Positions 16,197 to 24,208 of a DNA stretch of 58,012 nucleotides are shown here, piece by piece. Where the stretch lies: assembly GCA_016926475.1 (NCBI GenBank), contig JAFGON010000071.1, positions 1 through 58,012 of the forward strand, in the 5' to 3' direction. A program made the translations under genes and the position numbers. A model generated the notes under the pieces. It was given only the letters and a program-made list of their open reading frames with translations, was not told the DNA's origin and made no database searches. Each line of letters opens with the position of its first letter. The stretch's first letter is position 1. Source of the stretch: a candidate division WOR-3 bacterium. Lineage in GTDB: Bacteria; SDB-A.

Positions 16197-17851
16197 GAAA
16201 ACTACTGCTGTTAAAGCTCAAAATACTCAAAAGAGATACTTTGAGCTTTTCACTGCAGAATGCAATCAAACTATCGTCTTTTTTACTGGTCACAACGATA
16301 TTCTATTTCGGCATATATTCACTTCTAGTGAAAATTTTCAGTTTTCTGTACGTCGAAGAGTATATCGGACCTGTTATCATCACAAGGCTGATAGCAATGA
16401 CTTTTTCTTCTTTTTTCTTTTTTCTCATCATAAGCAACATTATAACTTCAATACCCACTTTTTTCAGAAACCCAGAGGTTGAATACCTTTTCACTTTGCC
16501 ACTGGATCAAAAAAAAATATTTTTTTCTCGACTGGTGGAAAACATTATCTACGCTTCCTGGGCGAGTTTGATCATAGACATACCCATGATAACGGCGTAC
16601 GGAACAATATACCAGGGATCAGTTAAATACTACTTTACGTCAATCGCGTCCCTTTTGTTTTTCCTTTTGACGACTTCTTCGCTGGGAATATTCATTATAT
16701 TCTCAGTTTTACCGGCTTTTTTAAGTTTTTCAAGACTGAGGATCACATTTTGGATTTTGGCAGTTTTTTCCTTTATGGTGATGGTATATCTGTCTTTCAA
16801 ATTCAACGTCCTCTTCAAAGTTCCAAACATAACCACAATGCAGGAAGTTCTTGATTATATAAAATCATTGGAACTTCCCGCTTTCCGTTTTTTGCCGTCA
16901 GAGTTCTTTGCCGAAGCCATGAAAACCGCTGTGAAACCCGGCTTTTCTTTTCTGAAACCGCTTTTGGCAATGTTGGCTTACTGCGCGGGAGGATTTCTTT
17001 TGCTTGGGGCGTCCTCGTTACGATATAGAAAACTTTTTTTGACCACACCAGCGGTTTTGAACAATTCCCAAAAAAGAAAAAAAAACTTTCCAATCATAAA
17101 AGGAAAGTTCTTCCGCACCGCGAGGATTCTCACTTTGAAAGACATGATTGTTTTTTTAAGAGAACCCACTCAATGGGGGCAAAGCCTTATACTGTTTCTT
17201 CTTCTCGCCATATATCTTTTGGGAATCATCAACTCTTCCTTCAACGTCAGGCATCCTGTTTTTATGACTTTTATATCTTTCGCGAACATTGCCTTCGTCT
17301 CGTACCTCATGGTCACAATTTCGGTGAGATTCACCTACCCGGCGATCAGCCTCGAAGGAAATTCATTCTGGTTGATGAGGACATACACCGATTTAAAAAC
17401 ATTCATAGCTACCAAGTTCATGATAAATTTAATCCCTGTTTTGTTGGTAGGGCTTTTTCTTGTCTCAATCGGAAATTTTTTCCTCCACACGGGTTTTTTG
17501 ATTGCCTATATAGGAATCATAAACATTTTTCTTTTTTCCTGGGGGATCACCGGCATAAACATAGGAATAGGAGGGTTGGTTCCTAATTTTAAAGAGAAGA
17601 ATCCGTCCAGGCTTTCCGCCGGAGCCGGAGGAATTATCTCCGCGGTGATAAGTCTTTTTTATCTCGTTTTTTCTCTTCTGATTATGAACCAATGGGCTTA
17701 CGATTATTTCCGAAAAACATTTTTTTTCGGAGGAGAAGTGAATTTCAAATTGCTCGCCCTTTGTCAATTGACTGTAGCTCTGCTGACCTTTCTATTCGCC
17801 TTTCCGTTCCCCGTGCTAGCCCTGAAATCTTTGAAAAAGACGAATTTGTGA
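16193..17851 (+). CDS. ABC exporter permease (large PF16949-like)
   Basis: 552 residues, strongly hydrophobic with roughly 12 transmembrane segments in two halves (for example FYFGIYSLLVKIFSFLY; LILFLLLAIYLLGIINS; LFYLVFSLLIMNQ). It resembles the 'putative ABC exporter' permeases that pair with a single CcmA-like ATPase. ATGA overlap with the ATPase gene upstream, and GTGA overlap with the YigZ gene downstream. The transported compound cannot be read from sequence. Confidence 0.8.
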   Translation: MRKLLLLKLKILKRDTLSFSLQNAIKLSSFLLVTTIFYFGIYSLLVKIFSFLYVEEYIGPVIITRLIAMTFSSFFFFLIISNIITSIPTFFRNPEVEYLFTLPLDQKKIFFSRLVENIIYASWASLIIDIPMITAYGTIYQGSVKYYFTSIASLLFFLLTTSSLGIFIIFSVLPAFLSFSRLRITFWILAVFSFMVMVYLSFKFNVLFKVPNITTMQEVLDYIKSLELPAFRFLPSEFFAEAMKTAVKPGFSFLKPLLAMLAYCAGGFLLLGASSLRYRKLFLTTPAVLNNSQKRKKNFPIIKGKFFRTARILTLKDMIVFLREPTQWGQSLILFLLLAIYLLGIINSSFNVRHPVFMTFISFANIAFVSYLMVTISVRFTYPAISLEGNSFWLMRTYTDLKTFIATKFMINLIPVLLVGLFLVSIGNFFLHTGFLIAYIGIINIFLFSWGITGINIGIGGLVPNFKEKNPSRLSAGAGGIISAVISLFYLVFSLLIMNQWAYDYFRKTFFFGGEVNFKLLALCQLTVALLTFLFAFPFPVLALKSLKKTNL

Positions 17852-18489
17852 AAAATATTTGTTATGTGCCTTCAGATGAATTTTGGGGCGAACTTGTAGA
17901 AAAAAAAAGCAGGTTCATTTCCTCTCTCGCGCCCGTAAAGTCTATTGAAGACTGTAAAAAAATAATAGCTTCACGCAGATCTCGCTTTAAAAACGCCAAA
18001 CATCATCCGTGGGCTTATATTTTAGAAGGGCAGAAAAAGTATTCCGACGACGGTGAACCGACAGGGACTTCAGGAAGACCAATATTGGCATGCCTTGAAA
18101 GGGAGTCCATATGCGGCGCTATAATAGTCGTCAGCAGAATTTTCGGCGGCATAAAACTTGGGGCATCGGGTCTTACAAGAGCTTACATCAAAGCCGCGAA
18201 ACTGTCTCTTGAAGCGGCGTTATTCAAAAAACTCGTTGAAATGGCAGACATTGAAGTGACATGCGAATACGGTACGTATGAAAGTTTTAAAACAGCCTTA
18301 AAATCTCTGAAAATTTTTTACCTTGATGAGAGTTTTACCGAAAAGGTTTTGATCCATTTCTCTATAGAAAAAAAAGACGAAGGATGCCTGGAGGAAATCA
18401 TCCTGAAATTCGATTCTGTATTCTGTTTGAAAATCGGGGAGAGGAAAACCTATATCGATGATTTTAGTAGAATACCGTCATCTATTTGA
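17848..18489 (+). CDS. YigZ/IMPACT-family protein
   Basis: 213 residues from the GTG at 17848, which overlaps the permease stop as GTGA; the frame extends further upstream only inside the permease gene. Typical IMPACT signatures are KKSRFISSLAPV, AKHHPWAYILE, SDDGEPTGTSGRPIL and IVVSRIFGGIKLGASGLTRAY. Length fits YigZ (about 205). The family's biochemical role is unsettled (a translation or stress link in YigZ/IMPACT). Its stop overlaps the convergent thioesterase gene by 8 bp. Confidence 0.9.
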   Translation: MKNICYVPSDEFWGELVEKKSRFISSLAPVKSIEDCKKIIASRRSRFKNAKHHPWAYILEGQKKYSDDGEPTGTSGRPILACLERESICGAIIVVSRIFGGIKLGASGLTRAYIKAAKLSLEAALFKKLVEMADIEVTCEYGTYESFKTALKSLKIFYLDESFTEKVLIHFSIEKKDEGCLEEIILKFDSVFCLKIGERKTYIDDFSRIPSSI

Positions 18490-18964
18490 AATACTCAGAC
18501 AGAGGTCCTTTCTCAACGTCGATATCAGCGGATTTTGAAAATTTTTTCTTTTCCGGAATAAAATAGATACCGTTGGCAAAACAGTATACCTTTTCCTGTG
18601 TATCTTCAATCGAAGCTTCACAGAATATCGACCTCCTTTTCACCTCCAGAACTTTCCCCCGTGCCTTATATTCTCTGTCAAGCTTCAGAGGAAGCCTGTA
18701 TTTGATTTCCAGGGACATCGTAACTGTCATGATTTGAGTTTTTGCAAAACAAGCCCAGAACATAATCTCGTCAAGAACTGTTCCAGCTATTCCTCCGTGT
18801 AGCATTCCGGGAAAACCCTCGAACTGTCGTTTGGTTTTGAATGATGTCGTCACTTCGTCTTTTCCTTCAAAGAATTCGAGTTGCAGACCATGCTCATTGT
18901 GAGGAGAACACGCGAAGCAATAATAATTGTTTAAGCTTAAAAATGGATTCTTTACTTTTCCCAT
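18482..18964 (-). CDS. PaaI-type hotdog-fold thioesterase
   Basis: 160 residues with the hotdog signature FPGMLHGGIAGTVLDEIMFW (about 52-71), whose His-Gly-Gly and downstream Asp/Glu form the acyl-CoA thioesterase active site. The N terminus carries a Cys pair (YYCFAC) seen in several related 4HBT proteins. It probably hydrolyses acyl-CoA; substrate unknown. No Shine-Dalgarno; the ATG is 10 bases behind a consensus-like promoter. Divergent from lptE. Confidence 0.8.
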   Translation of the reverse strand: MGKVKNPFLSLNNYYCFACSPHNEHGLQLEFFEGKDEVTTSFKTKRQFEGFPGMLHGGIAGTVLDEIMFWACFAKTQIMTVTMSLEIKYRLPLKLDREYKARGKVLEVKRRSIFCEASIEDTQEKVYCFANGIYFIPEKKKFSKSADIDVEKGPLSEYFK

Positions 18965-18979
18965 ATATCAAATAATAAT
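18951..18979 (+). promoter_or_regulatory. possible leaderless promoter of lptE
   Basis: TTTACT (18951-18956), 17-bp spacer, AATAAT (18974-18979, one mismatch to TATAAT). ATG 18988 lies eight bases after it. The -10 box coincides with that of the opposing thioesterase promoter. Confidence 0.4.
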
Positions 18980-19003
18980 AAATGATAATGAAAGTATTGT
19001 CAA
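18975..19003 (-). promoter_or_regulatory. promoter giving a leaderless mRNA for the thioesterase gene
   Basis: Minus strand TTGACA (19003-18998), exactly 17 bp, then TATTAT (18980-18975). The ATG at 18964 begins ten bases past the -10, leaving a leader of about 3-4 nt and no Shine-Dalgarno. Confidence 0.65.
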
Positions 19004-19479
19004 AAAATGTCATAGTGTCAGTTTTAGTTCTTTCCGGTTGTGTGGCTTATTCTTTTCATGGAGGATCTTTCCCCCAGAAAGCCGAAACAATTTCTATTCC
19101 GGTCGCCGATAATTCTTCCGGAATGTACGGTCTGGAACAAGACTTCACCCAAAACGTCAGAAATACATTCATAAAAGACGCGAGGTTGCGCCTGTCTGAT
19201 TCCAAGGATACCGATCTAACTCTTTTGTTGAGAGTGACTGCATATTCCAACGAAGTGTTTTCGTACACTTCGGACGAGCAAATTGAACAGTACCAAGTTT
19301 CCATATCGGTCATCGTGACATACATAAACAACATTGAGAATGACACGATATGGAAGGACAAAGTAATTATTGCTCAGGGCATTTATTCAGCTTATAATCA
19401 GACTGAAGATGACGGTAGGAATTTGGCTTACGATGATTTTTCGAAAAACCTTGTTTCTTTGATGACAGAAAACTGGTAA
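18988..19479 (+). CDS. lptE: LptE-like LPS-assembly lipoprotein
   Basis: About 163 residues. Lipoprotein signal with lipobox LSGC, then the LptE opening CVAYSFHGGSFPQKAETISIP and the family's 'VADNSSGMYGLEQDFT ... IKDARLRL' pattern. LptE plugs the LptD barrel that inserts LPS in the outer membrane. ATG 18988 gives a normal n-region (MKVLSKNVIV); ATG 18982 is a near alternative. No Shine-Dalgarno. It is followed 34 bp later by the HU gene. Confidence 0.8.
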   Translation: MKVLSKNVIVSVLVLSGCVAYSFHGGSFPQKAETISIPVADNSSGMYGLEQDFTQNVRNTFIKDARLRLSDSKDTDLTLLLRVTAYSNEVFSYTSDEQIEQYQVSISVIVTYINNIENDTIWKDKVIIAQGIYSAYNQTEDDGRNLAYDDFSKNLVSLMTENW

Positions 19480-19513
19480 ACTTCGCGGAATGTTTTGATG
19501 CAAAGGAGTCAAA

Positions 19514-19810
19514 ATGAGAGAAACAACAAAGACTAAAATGGATCTAATCAACGAAGTGGCTGAATCCACTGGTTTTCCAAAAAAAGATACGAGCATTATT
19601 GTCAATGCCTTTATAGACGCACTTGTAGGAACGATTGCCAGACACGAAAGAGTTGAGATCAGAGGTTTTGGAGTATTCAAAGTTAAAAGCAGAAAAGGGA
19701 GAAGCGCGATCAATCCCAGAACAAAACAGATGATGAATATCCCCGACCACTCAGCCCCTACTTTCAAACCCGCGAGATTTATAAAGGAATCTGTTAAAAA
19801 AGATCAATAG
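19514..19810 (+). CDS. HU/IHF-family DNA-bending protein
   Basis: 98 residues with the full HU/IHF fold: N-terminal helices (KTKMDLINEVAESTGFPK), RVEIRGFGVFKVKSRKGR leading to the DNA-binding arm (INPRTKQMMNIP), and the tail PTFKPARFIKESV. An AGGAG precedes ATG 19514. It bends DNA in the nucleoid. It is probably transcribed together with the small basic gene and tRNA-Arg downstream. Confidence 0.92.
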   Translation: MRETTKTKMDLINEVAESTGFPKKDTSIIVNAFIDALVGTIARHERVEIRGFGVFKVKSRKGRSAINPRTKQMMNIPDHSAPTFKPARFIKESVKKDQ

Positions 19811-19818
19811 GAGGAACC

Positions 19819-19914
19819 TTGCCCTGCGGAAGAAAAAGAAAATTGCAGAAAATCCGTACTCATAAACTCAAGAAAAAACGTAGACTGAACAGACACAAAA
19901 AGAAAATCAGATAA
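19819..19914 (+). CDS. COX24/AURKAIP1-like small ribosomal protein (mS38/bS22 type), 31 residues
   Basis: A TTG start at 19819, four bases after a perfect GGAGG (19810-19814), opens a 31-codon frame ending at TAA 19914. The product is almost all Lys/Arg and reads PCGRKRKLQKIRTHKLKKK followed by RRLNRHKKK. Proteins beginning MPCGKKRKRHK with repeated THK/RHKKK motifs are the COX24/AURKAIP1-domain peptides of Bacteroidota and relatives, related to mitochondrial mS38 and mycobacterial bS22, which sit near the decoding centre. The family match is from memory of the motif; the start is set by the Shine-Dalgarno. Confidence 0.8.
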   Translation: MPCGRKRKLQKIRTHKLKKKRRLNRHKKKIR

Positions 19915-19933
19915 AAAATAGCTGAAAAGATTC

Positions 19934-20007
19934 GTGCCCGTGGCTCAATCGGATAGAGCAGCGGATTCCGGATCCGCAGGTTGAAGGTTCAAGTCCTTTC
20001 GGGCACG
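19934..20007 (+). tRNA. tRNA-Arg (anticodon CCG)
   Basis: 74-nt cloverleaf: acceptor GTGCCCG/CGGGCAC, D stem GCTC/GAGC, anticodon stem GCGGA/TCCGC with loop TTCCGGA (CCG, reads CGG), T loop TTCAAGT with stem GAAGG/CCTTT, discriminator G. CCA is not encoded. The next gene's ATG begins only seven bases after the 3' end. Confidence 0.95.
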
Positions 20008-20014
20008 CATTGAT

Positions 20015-20845
20015 ATGCGCCAGAAAACTTGCGGTCTCAGAGTTGACATAGACACTAAAAGAGGAAACTGTTCGGGTGTTCCGGCAATACTTAGAATACT
20101 CGCACAAAGGGACGTAAAAGCTTCTTTTTTTATAACCACCGGACCGGATGATTTCATTTTCAGCTTAAATAGAATTTACAGAGAAAAAGGATTTCTATCG
20201 AAATTATTCTCCTTGAGGGAATCTTATTTCCATCTGGTTTCCACGGATTTGTTTTGCAACAGAAAAAAAACTATTGAGCTGATATTGTCCGAAGGACATG
20301 AAGTTGGGGTTCACGGATATTCACATTTTAAATGGATAGCTCTTTTCCGGCCCGAGCTTTCGGAATTATTTTTTGAATACTTAAAAAAAAGCATGCAGGA
20401 ATTTTTCAAATTCGCAGATTATTATCCTTCATTTTCAGGAGCTCCTGGCTGGAAGACTTCCGAAGGTTTGCTGCTTTTGCAGGATTCAATCAATTTCGAT
20501 TGGGCTAGCGACGTGAGGTCCAGATCACCTTTCACTCCGGTTTCTTACAGAGCAAACAGCATCAAGACAATTCAGATACCCGTCACCCTACCGACGCTCG
20601 ATGAAATCCTGATCTCAAAAAATCCACTCAAAGAAGTTTTCGACAACGGAGATATTTATTGCGCCCACGCCGAACTCGAAGGCATAAAATACAAATATTT
20701 TTTGGAACGAATTCTAGACAAGAACAAAGAAAAGGGAGTAATTTTCAAGCCTTTGAGTTATTTCAAGAAAAGAGGATCAAAAGCATACAGGAAAGTCAAA
20801 TACGGTTTTTTACCCGGCAGAACAAATCCGGTGGCTCTCGCGTGA
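20015..20845 (+). CDS. ArnD-like polysaccharide deacetylase
   Basis: 276 residues. The N terminus (GLRVDIDTKRGNCSGVPAIL) with the Asp of RVDIDT, then SFFITTGPDD, EVGVHGYSHFKW (metal-binding His pair) and IQIPVTLPTLDE and IYCAHAELEG correspond point for point to ArnD, which deformylates L-Ara4FN linked to undecaprenyl phosphate. A related sugar-lipid deacylation is inferred; no other arn genes are here. ATG 20015 is seven bases after tRNA-Arg and has no Shine-Dalgarno. It overlaps the radical SAM gene by GTGA. Confidence 0.8.
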   Translation: MRQKTCGLRVDIDTKRGNCSGVPAILRILAQRDVKASFFITTGPDDFIFSLNRIYREKGFLSKLFSLRESYFHLVSTDLFCNRKKTIELILSEGHEVGVHGYSHFKWIALFRPELSELFFEYLKKSMQEFFKFADYYPSFSGAPGWKTSEGLLLLQDSINFDWASDVRSRSPFTPVSYRANSIKTIQIPVTLPTLDEILISKNPLKEVFDNGDIYCAHAELEGIKYKYFLERILDKNKEKGVIFKPLSYFKKRGSKAYRKVKYGFLPGRTNPVALA

Positions 20846-22209
20846 AAAGAAAGATTCTTCTTCTCGCGCCGGCGCAAAAACAACTCTACTCTGGAAAAAT
20901 TCCATATCCGCCTCTTGGACTTTTGTGCCTTTCTTCGGTTTTGGAGAGCAACGGCTTTGAAACAGAACTCGTTCAAGAAGATTTATTTTCAAAAAATAAT
21001 TTACTGCAGAAACTCAATCAAAAAGACGTGCTGTCCGTATTCGCAACATCAACTACAGCTCTTTTTCCAAGAATACAAAAAATTGCCAGCGAGTTAAAAA
21101 TAAATCAAGGTCCTCCTGTCATGCTCGGCGGACCTCACGCCACTTCATACGGCAAAGATTCTCTCACAGAAGGCATAGTAGCCGCGGTTCAAGGAGAAGG
21201 CGAGACGACTGCAGTAAACCTCGCGTTCAAACTCTATGAAAATTCAGACATATCAGGCTTGAAAGGCGTCGTTACAAGAGAAAAATCGAACCCTTTACCC
21301 GATTTCATAAATGATCTGGACACCTTGCCTTTTCCGAATTACGGAAAGGTAAAAGACTGGAAAGTATTCAAACCGCCAGAGTCTAAATCTTCTCCAGCTA
21401 TCCCGGTCTCCTTCAGCAGAGGGTGCACAGGCAACTGTGTTTTCTGCTCGACCCCGAGCGTATGGGGGAAAAAAGTTAGAAGGATGACAACCGATAGAGC
21501 TCTCGAACTGATTGAATACGCCGTTTCAGAATACAAAGCTAAAGAAATTCACATCACCGACGATGATTTTTCGGGTGACAGAGACTGGACAGAAGATTTC
21601 CTGTTCATGTTGAGAAAAAAAAAACTTCCGGTTTCTTTTTTTTTCATGAACGGAATCAGACCTTCCAATATCGACAGAGATCTTCTCAGGCAGCTAAAGC
21701 ACTCGAATTTTCTAAACGCCGGTTACGGAATAGAAACCTCTGACAAAGAAATTTTCAGTAAAATCGGCAAATCTGTCAGCATAAAAAAATACGAAGAGGC
21801 GATAAAATTATCCTCTGAAGAGGGTTTGACCACATGGGTTTTCTATATATTCGGACTACCCGGAGAGACGAGAGAGACCGTTGAAAAAGACGTCCTTCAC
21901 GCGATTTCATCTAAAGCTCATTTCGCAAAATTTTTCATTCTCCAACCATACAAAGGCACAAGGATTCACAGGATTTATTCGAAAATGAAAATAATCGGGA
22001 GAGGACCCCAGAAAGGTCTTTACGAAAGCGCTGGTCTTCAACTGCCTGGATTTTCTCCGGGTGAAATGGAAAAAATGCTAAAAAAAGCCTATTTGAAATT
22101 TTACTCCAACCCCGCGACGATTTTTAGAATTCTCAAAGTCTCGAGAAATTTCAGCGCGGGTTCATTTTTTTCCGATTTCAAATTTGTCTTGAAAATGATG
22201 AGAGGCTAA
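20842..22209 (+). CDS. B12-binding-domain radical SAM protein
   Basis: 455 residues from the GTG at 20842 (GTGA overlap with the deacetylase stop). N-terminal Rossmann-like cobalamin-binding type domain (ILLLAPAQKQ; PYPPLGLLCLSSVLE; PPVMLGGPHA), then a radical SAM barrel with the 4Fe-4S motif C195-x3-C199-x2-C202 (SRGCTGNCVFCS) and ITDDDFSGD. The B12 domain lacks DxHxxG, as in many of this class. Relatives do methylations or ring rearrangements of lipids and cofactors. Between a sugar deacetylase and a membrane glycosyltransferase-like protein, it probably modifies an envelope lipid or sugar. Confidence 0.85.
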   Translation: MKRKILLLAPAQKQLYSGKIPYPPLGLLCLSSVLESNGFETELVQEDLFSKNNLLQKLNQKDVLSVFATSTTALFPRIQKIASELKINQGPPVMLGGPHATSYGKDSLTEGIVAAVQGEGETTAVNLAFKLYENSDISGLKGVVTREKSNPLPDFINDLDTLPFPNYGKVKDWKVFKPPESKSSPAIPVSFSRGCTGNCVFCSTPSVWGKKVRRMTTDRALELIEYAVSEYKAKEIHITDDDFSGDRDWTEDFLFMLRKKKLPVSFFFMNGIRPSNIDRDLLRQLKHSNFLNAGYGIETSDKEIFSKIGKSVSIKKYEEAIKLSSEEGLTTWVFYIFGLPGETRETVEKDVLHAISSKAHFAKFFILQPYKGTRIHRIYSKMKIIGRGPQKGLYESAGLQLPGFSPGEMEKMLKKAYLKFYSNPATIFRILKVSRNFSAGSFFSDFKFVLKMMRG

Positions 22210-24141
22210 ATGAAGCATGCATTTTTCATCGTTCCTTTGATTGTTTTTGCCCTGTCGTTTTCAGCCTATTATTTTTTTTCATGCCCCGGTCTTTTTTGGG
22301 AGGACTCTTCATTGATGGACGCAGTAGCCAGGACGCTCTCAATAACACATTCTCCCGGGCATCCAGCTTATTCTTTGATGTCCAGATTCATTGTGATTCT
22401 ATTAAACCCATTTGTATCTCAGTCCAGAGCGGTTGTGATCGCGAGCGCCTTCTACTCGTCTTTGTCTCTTTTCTTTTTTTCTTATGCTCTCATCCGCATG
22501 GGCAGATCTCTTATTATGAGCGTTATTTCTCCGCTTCTCTTCGGGTTTTCAGCGCCTGTGTTCCATTATTCGACTGTCTCCGAGACATACTGTCTTCTTG
22601 TTGCCGGTCTTTCGTTATTCCCTCTCGCCTTCTCGAAAAAAAGGGATTTCGCCCTTTATTCTTACTTCCTCGGTTTTTTGTCGGGTGGGAGCATACTTCT
22701 CGCGGTTGTTTACCCCGTTGCAGTGTTGTTCTTTTATTTAAAAGAAAAAAATTTACGTTTTGTATTTTCGACCGCACCGCTTTTCATTCTCGGTCTTTCG
22801 GTGTATTTCTTTCTTTTTTTCAGAGGACAAGCTTCTCCTCCAGTAAACTGGGGAGCCCCGGGTAAATTTGGAAATTTTTTGGACATGCTCGCCATGAAAG
22901 AATTCCGCGGAGATTTTTTTTCCGGTTTTTTGTCCCAGTCAAATCCGGTGCAATCTCTTTTTCAATTGTTCAAATCAATTGTGCTGAATTATTCGGTAAT
23001 CGGATCTATTCTTTTCGTTCCCTCCTTCATAGCCCTCTACCGCAAACACGGTCCGTTATCTCTCTGTGTCCCAGTGATTTTTCTCTTTTATCTTGTCTTC
23101 TCTCTAAAAGCCGGAAGGGGACCCGATTTTGAAGCTTACACGATACCTCTGTATTTTTTTGCCGCTTTCACAGCGTCTTTTGCGCCCATAGAAGGAAAAT
23201 ATGGAAAACTCTCTCTCGCAATACTTATATCTTCGGTTTTTGTCTCCTTTTTTCTAAACCATCCACATATGCTCAGAAGGCATTCTGAGGGGGCGCGGTT
23301 ATACGCAGATCATCTCGCTGAGGAGATCCCCCAAAACTCGGTAGTTTTCTGTGAAAACACAAACGAATATTTTCTTCTTTTAGACATGCAGGCTGCTGAG
23401 GGCAGAAGAACCGACCTCACTCTTGTGTATCCCGATTTGTTGGATGAACGCTGGTATCAAAGCTCTTTGGGAAAACTATTCTTCTTTCTCAAAAAACCGG
23501 AAGATCTTAAAAACTACTGTTTGCAAAATTCCATGCCGCTTGTCTTGATACCTTCTTCAAAAACCAAATCTTTTCCTGCGTATTTCACACCGAAAAATTC
23601 GTATTTTCTTTTCAACGGAAATGACACCTTTTCACAAACGGCACAAAGGATTATTTTCGATCCTGAGCCGTATTCCCAAAATCATCAAAGGGTTTTATGG
23701 GAAAACCAGATGCACTATTTTTATTCTAATGGAAAAATTTCAGACCTATTGACGGTTCTCGATTCACTGAACGAAAATTTCGATTTTTGGCAATACAGGT
23801 TTAACAGAGCACAGGTCAGACTGGACCTCTACAAAACGGAAGTATCCCCGCAACAGAGTCAATTGATTATGGAAGATCTCGAAAATGCCCTCAAGTTGGG
23901 AGCGGAAAAAAACATGGTATTTTTCAATTTTTCAAGGGTTTTCGCTTCGCAGGGAAAATTCTCAGAAGCTCTCTCATACGCTTCCAAAATGAATGAATCG
24001 CCTGAAAAATCTGAAATCACGGTTCTCATACACCTATCGGCGGGAGACCTCGAAAGCGCGAAAACTGAATTGAGAGAAGCTTTACTGAAATGGCCCGGGG
24101 ATATAAAGCTGAGAGACCTGAAAATGCTCATCGGAGAATAG
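22210..24141 (+). CDS. DUF2723 membrane protein (O-mannosyltransferase-like) with C-terminal TPR
   Basis: 643 residues. About ten transmembrane segments occupy the first 380 residues. The first loop carries the DUF2723 signature (WEDSSLMDAVARTLSITHSP then GHPAYSL), whose acidic residue is where GT-C enzymes bind lipid-linked sugar. The last 250 residues are extracytoplasmic or soluble with two TPR-like hairpins. DUF2723/TMEM260-type proteins are GT-C-fold transferases. The start directly follows the radical SAM stop, completing a three-gene cassette. Confidence 0.8.
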   Translation: MKHAFFIVPLIVFALSFSAYYFFSCPGLFWEDSSLMDAVARTLSITHSPGHPAYSLMSRFIVILLNPFVSQSRAVVIASAFYSSLSLFFFSYALIRMGRSLIMSVISPLLFGFSAPVFHYSTVSETYCLLVAGLSLFPLAFSKKRDFALYSYFLGFLSGGSILLAVVYPVAVLFFYLKEKNLRFVFSTAPLFILGLSVYFFLFFRGQASPPVNWGAPGKFGNFLDMLAMKEFRGDFFSGFLSQSNPVQSLFQLFKSIVLNYSVIGSILFVPSFIALYRKHGPLSLCVPVIFLFYLVFSLKAGRGPDFEAYTIPLYFFAAFTASFAPIEGKYGKLSLAILISSVFVSFFLNHPHMLRRHSEGARLYADHLAEEIPQNSVVFCENTNEYFLLLDMQAAEGRRTDLTLVYPDLLDERWYQSSLGKLFFFLKKPEDLKNYCLQNSMPLVLIPSSKTKSFPAYFTPKNSYFLFNGNDTFSQTAQRIIFDPEPYSQNHQRVLWENQMHYFYSNGKISDLLTVLDSLNENFDFWQYRFNRAQVRLDLYKTEVSPQQSQLIMEDLENALKLGAEKNMVFFNFSRVFASQGKFSEALSYASKMNESPEKSEITVLIHLSAGDLESAKTELREALLKWPGDIKLRDLKMLIGE

Positions 24142-24208
24142 AAGACTTGATGATACATCCCGGTGGACTTTCGTTGTATAATCTTTTTGACTTAAAATTC
24201 GCTCGATA

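Noticed and set aside
17692-17847. N-terminal extension of the YigZ-like protein
   Set aside because: It lies inside the ABC permease gene in another frame; GTG 17848 gives the usual YigZ length.
20659-20841. N-terminal extension of the radical SAM protein
   Set aside because: It overlaps the ArnD-like gene; GTG 20842 overlaps its stop as GTGA and starts the B12 domain correctly.
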